NCBI GenBank assembly: GCA_963854835.1
Contig: OY978527.1
Coordinates: 43,474,040-43,538,039, forward strand
Source of the DNA: Megamerina dolium
Taxonomy: Eukaryota; Arthropoda; Insecta; Diptera; Megamerinidae
Length of the DNA stretch: 64,000 bases
Direction of reading: 5' to 3'
The position numbers and the translations under genes were made by a program. Shown piece by piece: positions 15,601 to 28,851 of the stretch. Below the pieces are notes generated by a model that saw nothing but the letters and a program-made list of their open reading frames with translations, searched no databases and had not been told where the DNA came from. How positions within the stretch are numbered: the first letter of the stretch is position 1; the number at the start of each line of letters is the position of its first letter.

Positions 15601-15800
15601 AATGTTTGCATATTATCAAGTTTGTTGCCTATGTCTTATGTTTGCCAAAATGAAAACAAATCAAATAATTTTAAAGTGTCAAATATGTACATATGTCTCA
15701 ATATACAACCACACACACACATTAGGTGCCTATACTTAATTTGATTTATTTTATTTATAGTCGTTTTTTTTTTAATTTCGATATATTTTAAACCAGATAA
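12662..15800. other. AT-rich non-coding region
   Basis: Long A and T runs (13010-13340). A weak inverted pair has TTTTTGCCAA at about 13227-13236 and its complement at about 13282-13291. Otherwise featureless. Confidence 0.68.
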
Positions 15801-16259
15801 TTGCTGCAATCATTCCATAAACTAATCATATTGATCGTTTATGTCTGTGAAATATTGATTTTTCTTAATCATATAGAAGCAGCAGCAGCAGCGTCAATTT
15901 CAGATATTCATCTGAAATATATGAAATTGAAATATTATAATCATCAAAGGCAACAACAACAAAAACGAGACACACACAACAACAAAAACAAATATAATAG
16001 CACCAACGTCGCGTCAGCAAGCAACAAACAGCAAAATTTACCGGTTTTCAAGGTTATCACAGTTTAAACAATACAACGCCACATAGTCACACATTTAGAT
16101 CTATGTACGTATGGCGTATACCATAAACGTTTCGTTTGTTGCCGCTTTTACCCTCAATAATTTATTTTTTTCATTCAATATACATATACTCATGTATTTT
16201 TATTCATATGATTTTTGCCTGTTTACATATTTAACTGTATTAACGAATAGTGAAAACAT

Positions 16260-16300
16260 CAACGACGACGACGACGACGACGACGACGATGATGATAATG
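16260..16300. repeat. (GAC)n/(GAT)n microsatellite
   Basis: AACGACGACGAC continuing to GATGATGAT. The Asp-rich frame around it lacks any conserved context. Confidence 0.93.
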
Positions 16301-16586
16301 ATGACGGCGATAGTGATAGTGACACCGATTACAACAATAAAAATGGTAACAACGATACAGCAGTAGCGACATAGCATAACGAAAGTTACGTCATATCGGA
16401 TCTAAAACAACAACAACAACAACAACGACCAAATAAAGCCAATGTTTGTTGCGGCTGTTGTTTGGTTTAGTTTATATGGACATATGTATATGTGTGTGTG
16501 TGGCTGTCTGTGCGTGTGTGCTTTGTGGTTACTATTTAACGAACGGATGATGCCATTTGATTTCGAGTACGTTTTGGTATTACTGT

Positions 16587-16615
16587 CGTTGTTGTTGTTG
16601 TTGTTTTGTTGTTTT

Positions 16616-16648
<33 letters not shown>

Positions 16649-16679
16649 TGTTGTTGTTGTTGTTGTTTTGTTGTTGTTG
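16587..16679. repeat. (TTG)n microsatellite
   Basis: Nearly 95 bases of TTG with TTTT interruptions. It yields stop-free frames on both strands (Leu/Cys and Gln/Asn runs) that are not genes. Confidence 0.96.
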
Positions 16680-17244
16680 CTGCTATATTTTTTATCTGGC
16701 TCATATATTTTACGCATAATTTCATATGTGTAACAAAATAAACCGTACTACAGGTTATGACCTTTTTTGCTTATTCGTAGCTCGTGTTGTTGTTGTTGTT
16801 GTTGTTATTGTTGTTGTTGTTGTCGTCATTATTGTCAAGTATTTATGTATATATTTTATCAACCGATACATCCACACATCGAATATGCGGTTACAACATC
16901 ATAACAACAACAACATTAACGAAGATTGCTTTAACAACGACGATGGCAATATTATCGAAATAAGATTTATGCTCATTTCATATTTTAGCCAATCGGCATT
17001 TCTTATGGTTGTTGCAGCTAATGATGTTGTTGTTGTTGTTATTATTATGAATATCAACAAAAACAGCGCATATATTCATATGATGTGGAAAGTGGGTGTT
17101 TACTTAATATATACTTTGAAATTTTTAATGGGATTTTGTGATGGCATTTATTGATTTCTAGTTGTTGTTATTGTTATTGTTGTTGTTGTTGTTGCTGCTG
17201 AGCTTTCATTGGATTTCAGCGCTGATAGTCGATGTGGGTCATAT

Positions 17245-17297
17245 TTACTATCATCATCATCGTCGTTATCACCATCATCATCATCATCATCATCATT
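17245..17297. repeat. (ATC)n microsatellite
   Basis: ATCATCATCATCG..CATCATCATCATC run, part of a dense microsatellite zone spanning 15.9-17.5 kb. Confidence 0.93.
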
Positions 17298-17760
17298 GTC
17301 TGTTTTACTATACAATTCGTACAAATCACAGCGTCCAGATACATATATTAAAGGGTTTCATATTTTAGCTTTTTTGTATTTGGAATTATATGAGTTTGTT
17401 TTTATATATAGAGTGTGTATACATGTGTGTGTGTGTGTGTGTTGTTGTGTATGTACTTTATAATTAACAGTTTCGCTCAATACAAATTGGCAGTTTTGCG
17501 TCATAAAATGATGTTAATTTGTTTCGTTGTTGGTTTTTAATACTTTGCAATGTAGTCATTTGGAAATACATATATATGTAGACGCTCACACACACACACA
17601 CATACATACTATGAATGTAAGTAAACACATATTCGGCAAGTTTGTAGTGGAGTCTACCCACGAATGTATGTACTAAATATGTGTTTGTTTGCTTGCGGTC
17701 ACGCTCTTTACTGACATATCGACATAATATCGACAACAACAACAACTACTATTACTACCA

Positions 17761-18611
17761 CTCAAGTGACGAAAATATGTGCAACGAATTGTAACGGTTA
17801 AGGAGGTCATATTTATTTATACCCATATACGTAAATATGTGGTCCTCTACCATATGTATATGAGTAATTATATATTAATGTATGATTGCATTTTTGTGGT
17901 TGGATCATGTTTTAATTTATATGTCATATTTTCTTTAAGATTTATAAAAATATTTCGCACAATTATAATATAATTAAATAGACTAAAATTAAATTAGTTC
18001 TTTTTTTTTAATTATTTTCAATATTTTTTACATAATTTTTACAATTGCAGAATTTTATATTTTGAGTTGTAGTGTTCTTGCTGTAAACAATCAATATTTG
18101 TATGTGGATATACTACTTAAATATGTTAAATATGTTTTTTGTCTTAAAAAAAACTCATACACATATATTTCATGATACTCATAAAGAGATAAAGTGATAC
18201 CCTGCTGTCAATATGAATCGCAATTTATTATTGAACTTCCAAAAATTCCTAAAATTTTATGAGGCACACCTATAAAACAAATGCGAACGTGATTAATACA
18301 TCAATAATAAAAAAAACACACACAAACACAAATTTGTCAAAATATTTAACAACAGCAACAAATTATGTATTTATATTTATTTCTAAAATGTATACATACA
18401 ACTGTCTGTTCATTAAAATGATTCTCAGTTATATGATAAAAATTTAAAGTTGCTCTGATTTTCGAGTTTCGCATATATAAAATGTGGTTTGAGTCTAACA
18501 AAATCCACCAATTTTAATTTGTTCAAAGAGAATTTTTATAGCTGCTTCATTCCCAGGTTAGACTATTTTATTCTTGCACACAGAAATTTCTCATTTCTAT
18601 AATTATAAAAA
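17761..18611. other. AT-rich non-coding region
   Basis: No exon, transposon or array. A minus-strand AATAAA at 18567-18572 is relevant only if the exon-like island at 18.9 kb is real. Confidence 0.65.
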
Positions 18612-18891
18612 TTACAGATTAACAACTTCTTCCACCTGAAGCAATTTCCAGATTTGAAAATAATATTTGGTTGACGCACTTTCAAGTACATGTATGTAAA
18701 AACAATAGTGACAAAAAAGAATAGTCCTCTTTTTGGTTGAATATTTTCCCAGTTAAATTACTTGCAATTGCAACCTATGAACAAATTATCATTGATAACT
18801 TTATAAAGAGTAAAGTGATCTCAATCTTCTCGAAAAGTCCAGCTGACATTAATAATTCTTTTCTCTTGGAACTTCATGGCGAAACTTTTAC

Positions 18892-19058
18892 CTGAGTACT
18901 TTGACAGTCTCTCCACTTAAACAAAGTGACTCTGTTTTGGAAATTAGAACAATGATTTGGGCTTCCATGGTCTTCAACACGATGACTTGCATACAACAAT
19001 CCATTAATCATTTGAAAGAGAACAACATCCCTGGCCTCAGGCAAGCCATCGGGCTCAA
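18892..19058 (-). other. exon-like open island of unknown protein
   Basis: On the minus strand a 167-base segment lies between an acceptor (ATATTTTTTCAG) and a donor (CAG|GTAAAAG). It is open in one frame for 55 codons (starting EPDGLPEARDVVLFQ, then SHRVEDHGSPNHC and VTLFKWRDCQ). It enters in phase 1 and leaves in phase 0. Base composition is richer than the AT-rich surroundings and codon use is mixed. I do not recognise the family. A possible terminal exon 18612-18635 (VEEVVNL and a stop) after an AG, with AATAAA about 40 bases beyond, would complete a 3' end. It may be a nested gene's exon or a captured fragment. The plus strand is also open for about 68 codons here, so the strand is not certain. 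Confidence 0.35.
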
Positions 19059-21249
19059 CTGAAAAAATATAGGTTCAAATCGTAGAGTGCATAACAAACC
19101 TAATTTAAGACTACTCACAGATTATTTATCAAATTATTACACCCTCAGATAAAACTTTCATAAAATGGGTGTATATAAAGAGACACCATGTCGCCTTTTT
19201 AAAAACTCTTATTCCCAATATGTAACTATTTGAATATGAACTCATGCATGCTCTGCTTGAAAACACTGCATTTGTATGAATAATGGAAAAATATATAAAA
19301 ACAAAAAAAAATATGTACATACTCTTCCGCTAATAAAAATAAAAAATTTACCTACAAAAAAATAAATATGTAAAAAAAAATAAATATGTATTCATTTTAA
19401 ATATCATAGTAAAAATGATATAAAACAATAGCGAACATTTCATTAATAAAAACACATAACAGCAGTATAAAAACGCTATGACAAAATAAAGCAAAAATTT
19501 ATTAAATTAAATTGAAGACACCATACGCTTAGAGGAATAGAATAATAGCAAATATGCACAATAATAACCATAATAATAAAAACACAACAATAATACAAAA
19601 TAGTTTGAGTTGGCTAGAATCATAGATGGCTCTAAAATGCATACATAAACTCACTTACTATACCTACAATACATACACGAATGACTAAACAAATGCGAAT
19701 ATGAATTTATATTATTTGAGAATAGGTATGTACTACATACATATGCGAATATTATATGCGTTGACCTAAATTTTATGATTATTTGCAATTTAGTTGCTCT
19801 CGCTCACTTGCAATAATAAAAATAATCAACTTTGTCGTCGTCGTCATCGTCGTCGTCGTCATTGTTGTTATTATTATTAGTGTGTACAAGTATTAGAACA
19901 AATAGGTAAACGAGCAAAAAGCAAAAAACCATTTTGCAAAAATAAAAACAAATATATACGTAAAAACAGTAAGTATAGCAAAAAAACAAGTAGCAAATGG
20001 TAGAAGCTTGTGTGCTACAATTTGATGACAATATGTGTATATGAAAATGCTGATTTTGTGATATAAGCATATATAATTTTCATTTGTATAACCTCACAAC
20101 AAATACTACATTGTGAGTACACTCTAAGCACCAACATAAGCACATGCAGAATATTGGACAATTGGACAAACACAAAATAAAAGTGTGTGCGTCTATTTGT
20201 TAACACTCACACTCAAATGCAAACACACACACACACACATACCTGCATTTGATCACCATTATAGTACAGCACCACGCCCGTCTATATGTATGTATATTGG
20301 CCTATTCTAGTTATATGTTTACTTTTATCATTAAATGGCATCATCGGTTTGTTTGTTTGTTTGCATCCGCTGTTATTTTACAATATTATTTATTATTGTC
20401 AATTGCTGTTATTGCTGCTGAAATATGCATATATGTATGTACAATATATGCATGTGGTTTTATAGTTGATGGTGGTTGCATCTATTATTTGACCAACAAC
20501 AACAACAAACAAAAACATCTTTTTTTTTTTTTCTTTTTGTTATTCAGCATCAACGACACTATCATTTTCATCATCTATGAATTTCATCGTTAAATGTATT
20601 ATATTTGAACATATATTTTTTTTTTTCAATTTAGCTATTCTCTATACTCGTGCCATATATGATACATATGTATGTATAGTGCATAGATATAATCGTGCCT
20701 GACGCGTTAACAAATCACATTTGAAGCAACTCTGTTATACTATTGTAGTATTTATGTATACATGTTGACATGGTAAAACGATGTCGATGCATTCCCAACG
20801 TGAAATATTGTTGTGAATATGTCAACGTCGGCATCGGCCTTAACTCTACTTTCCTGTTTCAAACGAGTCTCTTATTTCATATTGAAAAAACAAAGTTTTT
20901 AAATATATTTAAATTCAAAAAATACACATATTTATTATTTTTCTTTTCTATGCATTCTGAATGCAATTTAAACTTTTGAAAATGATTCAAGCATAGCACT
21001 TTGCCATAGAAGTTACCATGCATAGTATCAAAAATGATGCTCTAGGGAAGTAGGGTTAATGTTCGTATGCCTTTGAATAATTTTAGTGGCTCAGTTGAAA
21101 TGTGCTTACTTGATGTATAACATCAAATGGCTTTAAGGTGCCTTCTTAAAAATTTCACAAAATGTAATAAGTACTTGATGGATATAAAATTGAATAAAAT
21201 ATGTATACAAATATAAGCTATCTACAAATTATAAATAAAAATATGTAGA
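19059..21249. other. AT-rich non-coding region
   Basis: Has the GTC array at 19.84 kb and a CA array at 20.22 kb. The 114-codon plus frame at 20249-20593 is hydrophobic with Asn and Phe runs from repeats and is not accepted as a gene. Confidence 0.68.
19835..19863. repeat. (GTC)n microsatellite
   Basis: GTCGTCGTCATCGTCGTCGTCGTC, followed by TTG/ATT triplets. No gene. Confidence 0.92.
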
Positions 21250-21800
21250 TTTTAAAAGTAGCTCAATTTTTGTTATAGGATTTCAATGTTATACGTTTTG
21301 TAATTCTCTCAGTAAATCTCCTTAAAAAGTTAACATTACTTAATATCATTTACGAAGAAAATTATCGTTGGCATTAAGTATAATGAACTATTCTGCAGTT
21401 GCAGTGCATAGAATAAAAGTACGTAATCAACTCTGAAAACTCCACATAAAAGATTATCCAAAATCATTAAAATTCAATGTGCTCTTCTTAGAAATATCTG
21501 TAATTAACATTTCTGTTATTTAACATATTTCTATTCTATTTTAAAAGTAACTCCGTTTTTGTTATAGAATTTCAATGTTATGCACTTTGTAATTCTACCA
21601 GTAGTTCTCTTAGCATTGCTTAATATAACATAAAAAAATTATTCGGTGGTATAGAGTACAAAGGGTTATTCTGCAGTTGCAGTGCATAGAATAAAAGTAC
21701 ATAATCTAGATTATTCAAAATTGTTAAAGTTCAATGTTCTCTTCTTATAAATTTCTGTAATTAACATTTCTGTTATTTAACATATTTCTATTACTATATG
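21250..21800. repeat. diverged tandem duplication, unit about 280 bases
   Basis: Copy 1 (21250-21537) and copy 2 (21538-21800) share TTGTTATAG-ATTTCAATGTTAT, CTGCAGTTGCAGTGCATAG, AATAAAAGTAC and AACATTTCTGTTATTTAAC in the same order. Indels and many substitutions show an older duplication than the one at 28.2 kb. No coding capacity. Confidence 0.88.
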
Positions 21801-24800
21801 TCTATCTACTATCTAACTATATGTCTACTTAAGAAATAAATTGGGTAATTATACTGAAAAATATTGAAAAAAAGCTTTCTTGTTTCCTATTATACATAGT
21901 TAAACAACCTTTAATTGATTTTTCATGGATGTTTATATAGCTAAACATAGACAAGTATATATATTTCGTATTATAAAATTATTTAATATAATAAAATAAT
22001 TAGAAAAATAGATAGCAGTTAACAAACAAATGTCTTAATGTTCTAAAAAAACCTTCTTTTGTATGTAGGCAATTATACGTGTTTTTTAGAAAATAATTTT
22101 TATTTGTATGTTATAAACTTCATACAAGGTCCACATGAGGCTATATTTGCTTGTCATAATCCTACTATTTTTTTATTTATAATACTTAATTTTGAATTGA
22201 ATAATTGCCTTACATATATACGTATAAAGGTATTAACAACAAATTATTACCTACTATTATTAATTTGTTGATTATTGTGATTAATTACTTTAGTTTTATT
22301 AATTAAATAATACAAAAATTTTATTTAAATACATACTTCAAAATAAACGGTATTTAGTACGTATAACAATTAACGATTATTTTTTTATTTGTACTTGTCT
22401 ACACGCACTTCATTCATACATATGTTACTTAAATATACATATATACATGCTAAGTATTATAAACAGAGCAAGGTTAACATTGACATAATAACTCATGTAC
22501 TTAGATGCATATATGCAATTGGTTGAATACATGCCGCTGTGTAATATTAAACTCATAAAATGTTAATAGATGTTTTTATATATATATACAGTTCTATTTC
22601 AAATAAATGCTCAATCGATATATGTATGTATGTTTGTACATATGTATTACCTCTAATAAACCAAATTGCAATTGAACCGCATAGCTGTATTATTTAACAC
22701 GCATATGGCCACACTCTTGATGACAGTAATATCAACAATGTTGACGATGATGATGATAATGATGATCATGTGTGGTTTCTATGAATTTGAATTGTGGTTG
22801 GTGTCGTATATTCATACAGTAGATTGGGTCGCTTCATATACAAAAATATTGCGAGCTTACGTTGCAAGAATATTAGCATCATTAAAAGAAACAGTCCAAA
22901 TGGGGTTTTTGCTAATATTTTGAGTTTTAATAGCGATTTACGAATATTTATTATTGTTGAAAAGATATTACGTCATTTTCTTCTCCTAATTTAGTGATTA
23001 AATCTTTTCAACATTTGATTTATTCTACAAATTAAAAAAATACAATTCTCCTTACTTTTATTACAGAAAAAAAATAAACTCAAATACTGTCATCATGCTC
23101 TCTCAATGTAAGCTTTCAATTAATGGGTGGAGATTTTTTTTTGTCGACCCACTCTAATGTACCAATTTCTATGCACATACTAGTATGAATGACACTACAA
23201 CATATGATAGTATTTCTAAAACCATTATAGAACTACTGCCACTGATTGGCTGCTACTCGTAGGTATATCATATTAAACTTAGTTGCTTGCCATTCAAGTT
23301 ATTTGTATTGTATATGATGACGAGGCTAACGAGCATACCAAAGTGCAACAACAACAAATACATATTTATATATACTACGAATAGCTGTAGTGCAGAAAAT
23401 AAAATTAAACAAACAAATTTTAATCCAAAATAAAAGTAAATAGAAAAAATGTTTATATTAAAAAAAATACAATAATAACAAAAACGGTGTAACCACCTCT
23501 TGTGCTGCTGACGTAATTTGCGCGTTCTTAAATATCAATAGTATTAATGGGCGCCAACTTGCAACTAACTAGTCGACGCAGCTCGACGTCTAATTTGACA
23601 TTGAATTTTTCTTTTCGATTCTGTCTTCTTCTTCTTCTTCTTGTTTATTTGGGGTTAAATTGTTTGCCCGTTGTTAGTAAGCATCTTGTTGTCATTGTAA
23701 TTGAATTGAATTTTTTCTTATATTGTCGAAGCTTTTAGTATTATTATTTGTTGTTGTTCTTGTTGTTGTGTATTTCTTTATTCATTGCTTGTCACTCAAA
23801 TGCACTTGCATCGTTTTAGTGTTTAGCCAATGCATATATGTGCTATCTATGCATGTATATGTTATATACAGTGGTATTTATTCCACTTTTTCTTCTTCTT
23901 CTTCTTCTTTGTCAACTACTTTGACCGTTTTAGTTTGTTGTTTATTTTATATTTGAGGTTAATGTTAAAGTGCTATTTGATGTTGTTGCTGTTTTTGAAT
24001 TTATTTTTCTGCATTTAATTAACGTTACATTGGATAGAATTTGTTGTAATTTTGGAAATTTATCAATCACAACAACTACTACAACAAGCAAATGCACTTT
24101 TGCATTGTTGCTGTTGATGTTGTTCTCCACCAAGACATTTGCCCGCATTTGGTAATTTTAGCGCCAACACACAATGACTGACAATGTTTACAATGCATTT
24201 TGCTTGTGTGCAAATGCATTCAAATACAGACATTGCTAATTTGGGTGATCATATTGACCATAAGCAACGATTTTCGTTGTTGTTGTATTATTATTAGAAT
24301 GGTTACATGGTCATTTAGTTGACAATGTCTTTCTTTGGTATGATAGTATATCATTTCAAATGTACCATTTAATGAGATTTTATATAAAAATGAAAAATAA
24401 TTAATTAATTTAAAATATTTGCAAAATAAAATTAAATTATATTGATCAATTTCATAATCGACTTTTTTTATTTTTCACCCACTGTACATATTATAAATTG
24501 CTATAGCGTAAATTAAATCATTTAAGTCATAATCAATTTCGTCGTTGCATTCATCATCTTATCACTTGTTAGTGATCTTTTTATGAAAAATTAATTTTTA
24601 ATTTTATGATCATTTTCTTACACATGCAAAAACAAAAAAAATCACATTTTCGTCTGCAACACTGTGTGTGTGTGTGCTCATATGCGCATATTTATGACTC
24701 TCGTGCATACTTGCTTGACTTAATTATCAAATCTTACCATGAACTTTACATTAACTTTGTTCATTGTTGTTGGTGCTATTTTACATTAATGCCAATATTC

Positions 24801-27800
24801 GTTTATTTTTCGCTGTCGCTCTTGTTGTTGTTGTTCTTGTTGTACTTGCCGTCGTCACCGTCATCATCGTCATCATCGTCATCATCGTCATCATCGTCAT
24901 CGTCGTATGTTCATGGTTAACAATTAAATGTATGTACATATTTATAATTTTTGTTGTTTCTGATTTACCACACAAGGTTGAAAGCTACACTTGGCTTGCT
25001 TGCAGTGCTCTCATGTATGGCAGTGTATGTATAGTTGCTGCATACAACAGCTTTATATACATATATGCATGCATATAATAGTTGCTTACTTTGGTGTGAT
25101 ATTATATCGATGTATTGTTATGTAGTGTAAAATATTATTGCATAGCATATATCTAATGTGTAATTTGTTTGGTCGAAGAGACCAGAGACCATCTGTAAAA
25201 TTGTTTAATGTATTTTTTTTTCTATAATTCTAATTCTTCTATTTAATACACTTCTCACTCAATTGTTGTTTGATATGACACAATCAATTTGCAAAAAGAA
25301 ATAAAAATTTCAATTCATTGAAAAACAATTTAAAAGTAATTAATTTAAATATGGTATTTATTTTTTTCTACTCTTTTTTTTTTGTTTTTTGGTCATGTTA
25401 GTGTATTAAAATTGAATATGAACATGCACAAAAACAATAGCAATTCCAATATAAATATACTAGATACTATTAGTTAACTAATGCATTTCAATTTGCTAAT
25501 CAACCAAGAAAGTAATTATACACAGCTGCACAATAAATGAATTTAATGAATAAATATGAATATGCTAAATATCAGCCATAACACCAACAAAAGAGATTAT
25601 TATGGCATATATTTTTATATAGCTTACTTATACATATATGCACCTACATATATATACATATGTATATGTATGAAATCTATTATAATAATTACCAGCTCAT
25701 TTTGGTTTCTTCATTCCTGTTTTTTTTTCTTTTTTGGAAATTATTACATATACAAACAAGTATAAAATAAAATTATATTTATTGATACAATCGTTCATTT
25801 GTTATTTTGTGATGAATCATTTTGTTTGTGTAGCAAATTTCTTAGAAGAAATTCACTTTGTTTATTTTTGTTTCAATGGAATTTGCACGTTTTTTTTTAT
25901 TCCATTCAATACATTGTGTATTCATATCAATGGAGGCGTTAAGAATTAAATACATATTTATTTACTTTACTGTAAAGAACAAAAAAAAATGTTGCTGTTT
26001 ATTGAATTTCTCATCTAATATTACTATTTATATGCCAATAATTAATAAATAAAAATACGCATTAAAATTCATATATATATTTAATTGCTTCAAATGATGA
26101 CTCTATTTCATGCAAGTTTGTCTCTTAAGTCTTTTCATTCAATACAAAAAGTTCTTATTATTTAAACATTAATATCAAATTTTGCTTTCATTGCAATACA
26201 GATGTTTCTATATAATAGCACCCGAAATAAATTACCAATTCTAATTTATGTTAAGCACCTTTTGTGTATGTGCAACAGATTAGTTGACAGCTAATCTATT
26301 TTCACCCTTCTTCTTTTTGTTATGCCATCATGACAAGTGACAAGTGTCTTTATTTAGTTAAAAGCAAACACTTCAAAGGTTTTTTCAAATGTCAATTTTT
26401 TTTTCTTTTTTTCGTTGCATGCACCACAATAACTACTATCAGACACATGCTTTTTTTGAATTTCTATCAATATCACATCAACGCTAAAAGAATTTAATAC
26501 AAATGCACTGCCTATATATTGCAAATTTTTACATATGAACATGTCTAATATGCCAATGGCTAAGAAAAAAACGAAATAAGTTAGTTGTTGTGTTGCTACA
26601 GGAAACCCTCGTCAAATGATTTTTGTGGCAACTGCTTGATTTCACCAATAAGAATACATTTTTTTCAAAGAGAAGAACAACAACAACAACAACTAAAGGC
26701 AAACACCAACCAAAAAGCTAACACACCAAATTGATATATACATCCGCTGTTTGATTGTCAAACATACGTATGCTAACAAATAAACTTGCTCACAAAGGAA
26801 GTCTAAGAATTTTTATTTTTAGAATATCAATAAAGGGTTATAGGTAGAACATTTTTCTTATTTTTTTTTTTTTTTTTATTTTTATCTTAAACTTTTGCAA
26901 TTTCAATTTCGATTTCATTTCTCATCATTTCTTTATGGAACAGGTGCATTTCGACATTGTCAGTGTATTTCTTTATTCGTAAATGTGTGAGCCAAAAACC
27001 AAATGACCTAATGCGCTTCTTTTGCTAAGGATATAACAAATTATATATACGACCAATTATAATAACTGCTGAAATGCACACTTTATCTCATATGGACATT
27101 TACTAATACATGATTATTAGAATCGACTATTTCAGCAAGCAATGTTTAAAAGTCTTTTAGCAATTCCAACATAAACGGGTTATATACTGTCCTTGTCCTT
27201 ATGTTGCTTAAATTTCACAGAAATAAGATGTTTGCGTACCATCTTACGCCCATTTGCAACACGATCTCTTCTGTGGTTGTTCATTTTTTAAGAATACCGC
27301 CCCAACTTTTTTAATAGCTATTTTGTATTGTAAATTAAAGGCGAGTCTATAAATTTGTTGCTTAAACAGCAGTAGCAGCAGCAGCAGTAACAACAGCATT
27401 GACGATGTCTACATTATAAAATGAATTTATCTCTAACACCCTAATAGCTGGCAGCAATCATTTTCAAGAAGTCATTCATTCAGTTTTATTACTATTCTTT
27501 TCTTTGCCATCTTCAATCCTTTTTTTCTTCGTTGTTTTGAAGATTATCTAAACAAAAATGCTCCAAAATGACAGCTGTATATGTATATGTATATTCCTTT
27601 TTAATATATTGTATGGCTGAAATTATCGATGAGCTGTTGGTAATTTGAGACATAAAAAGTTTATTAGCTGAAATGTGTGCACAATTTAAAAGAAAGAAAT
27701 TTATGGAATGAGTTTTAAGGGTAACATTAAGAAGAAGAAAAACACAAATTCAATCAATGATTAAGAGTATCATATAATTTGATATAGAATATATATATTC

Positions 27801-28019
27801 GATTAAGTCCAAATATATACAATTTAATTATTGTATGCATCAATACTCAATGAATATTTATTACAATAATAAAAATTCATATGAAAAATGCCACACAAAA
27901 ATATTAACCTAAATTGATCGTATCACTTGGACATAATTCATGCTCTATTAAATCAACTAAAACTAAATATGTATGCTTATATATAGCTACTAATTTAAAA
28001 ATATATCCATAAGTAAGCA
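21801..28019. other. non-coding region with a few higher-complexity patches
   Basis: Mostly AT-rich. The 23490-23610 patch (CTGCTGACGTAATTTGCGCG, GTCGACGCAGCTCGACGTC) is richer in G+C and palindromic words and might be a regulatory element. A basic 34-codon frame lies on the minus strand at 27180-27284. Confidence 0.6.
24853..24906. repeat. (ATCGTC)n microsatellite
   Basis: Alternating CATCATCGT units in perfect register. Open frames of Ser, Ile-Val or Met-Thr arise from the repeat. Confidence 0.95.
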
Positions 28020-28851
28020 TATAGGGGAGACTGGATAATTGTTATTATGATTTTTATTGTCTATTCTAGAGATGATAAAATTAAGATTTTGCGACGTTTT
28101 TCTGCTTGACAATATAGCATCTGCTGTAAAATGTGTTACAATCAGGATTCTTTTTTTTTTCATCAGAATATATACTTTTATTAAAAATTTCCAATTTATA
28201 GCTAACAATTTAGCAAATAATTTTAACATTAAATACAAAACTTGAAAATTCAAAATTAAATTCATAAAATTAAATCGCTTTATTTTTAGCAATTTTTTAG
28301 CATAACCTCTGCCAACACAATTATTTGACAACTTCCCATTTATGTACTAGATTTTACCATAGAACGAATAATTTTGGGAATACCAGATTTTGTATAATTT
28401 TAACATTAAATACAAAACTTGAAAATTCAAAAAAAAATTAATTCATAAAATTAAATCGCTTTATTTTTAGCAATTTTTTAGCATAACCTCTGCCAACACA
28501 ATTATTTGACAACTTCCCATTTATGTACTAGATTTTACCATAGGACGAATAATTTTGGGAATACCAGATTTTGTAATTTTAATCTTGTTGATGATAAAAT
28601 TAATACAAAATGAGAGAAAGATAATGCCATGCTCAAAAGTGTTACTTAGAGGCTCCAATTTAAAAGATTTAATTTGAAGAATTTTTAAAACCTGAAAATA
28701 AGTTCATTGGACAGAATATAGACAAGAAAAATGTCTTATTTGGGCTTCAAAATATTGTATATATTTCACTAGTAACATTCAGATCAAGGCATTATATCGC
28801 AATGGCTCATCATATGGTCTATGACCAATTTTACCCCATCCTCCTCTATAT
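28020..28851. mobile_element. possible MITE-like element containing a tandem duplication
   Basis: The left edge ATATAGGGGAGACTGGATAATTG and the inverted right edge (ATATAGAGGAGGATGGGGTAA..) agree at most of the first 16 positions, with TA-rich flanks. No transposase is inside. The terminal similarity is imperfect and the element call is tentative. Confidence 0.35.
28217..28575. repeat. tandem duplication, unit about 177 bases
   Basis: Two adjacent copies (28217-28393, 28394-28575) both begin ATAATTTTAACATTAAATAC and contain AACCTCTGCCAACACAATTA. They differ by a few indels in an A-run and one substitution (ATAGAACG/ATAGGACG), so the duplication is young. Confidence 0.93.

Larger units (their letters stand above)
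15801..17760. other. trinucleotide-microsatellite-dense zone
   Basis: CAG, CAA, GAC, TTG and ATC arrays every 100-300 bases create consecutive stop-free plus-strand frames of 62-142 codons. The products are Val, Asp, Leu or Ser runs without domain structure, so no gene is called. Confidence 0.75.

Noticed and set aside
16402..16725. Gln/Asn-rich minus-strand frame of 107 codons
   Set aside because: Complement of the TTG microsatellite. Not the polyQ N-terminal exon of Svb, whose SNAG-like start is absent.
16726..17154. 142-codon plus-strand frame
   Set aside because: Built from TTG/GTT repeats (Val runs) and AT-rich linker. No domain, no conserved context, and adjacent frames are equally open.
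20249..20593. 114-codon hydrophobic frame
   Set aside because: No splice or promoter context. Composition follows T-rich DNA and an AAC run.
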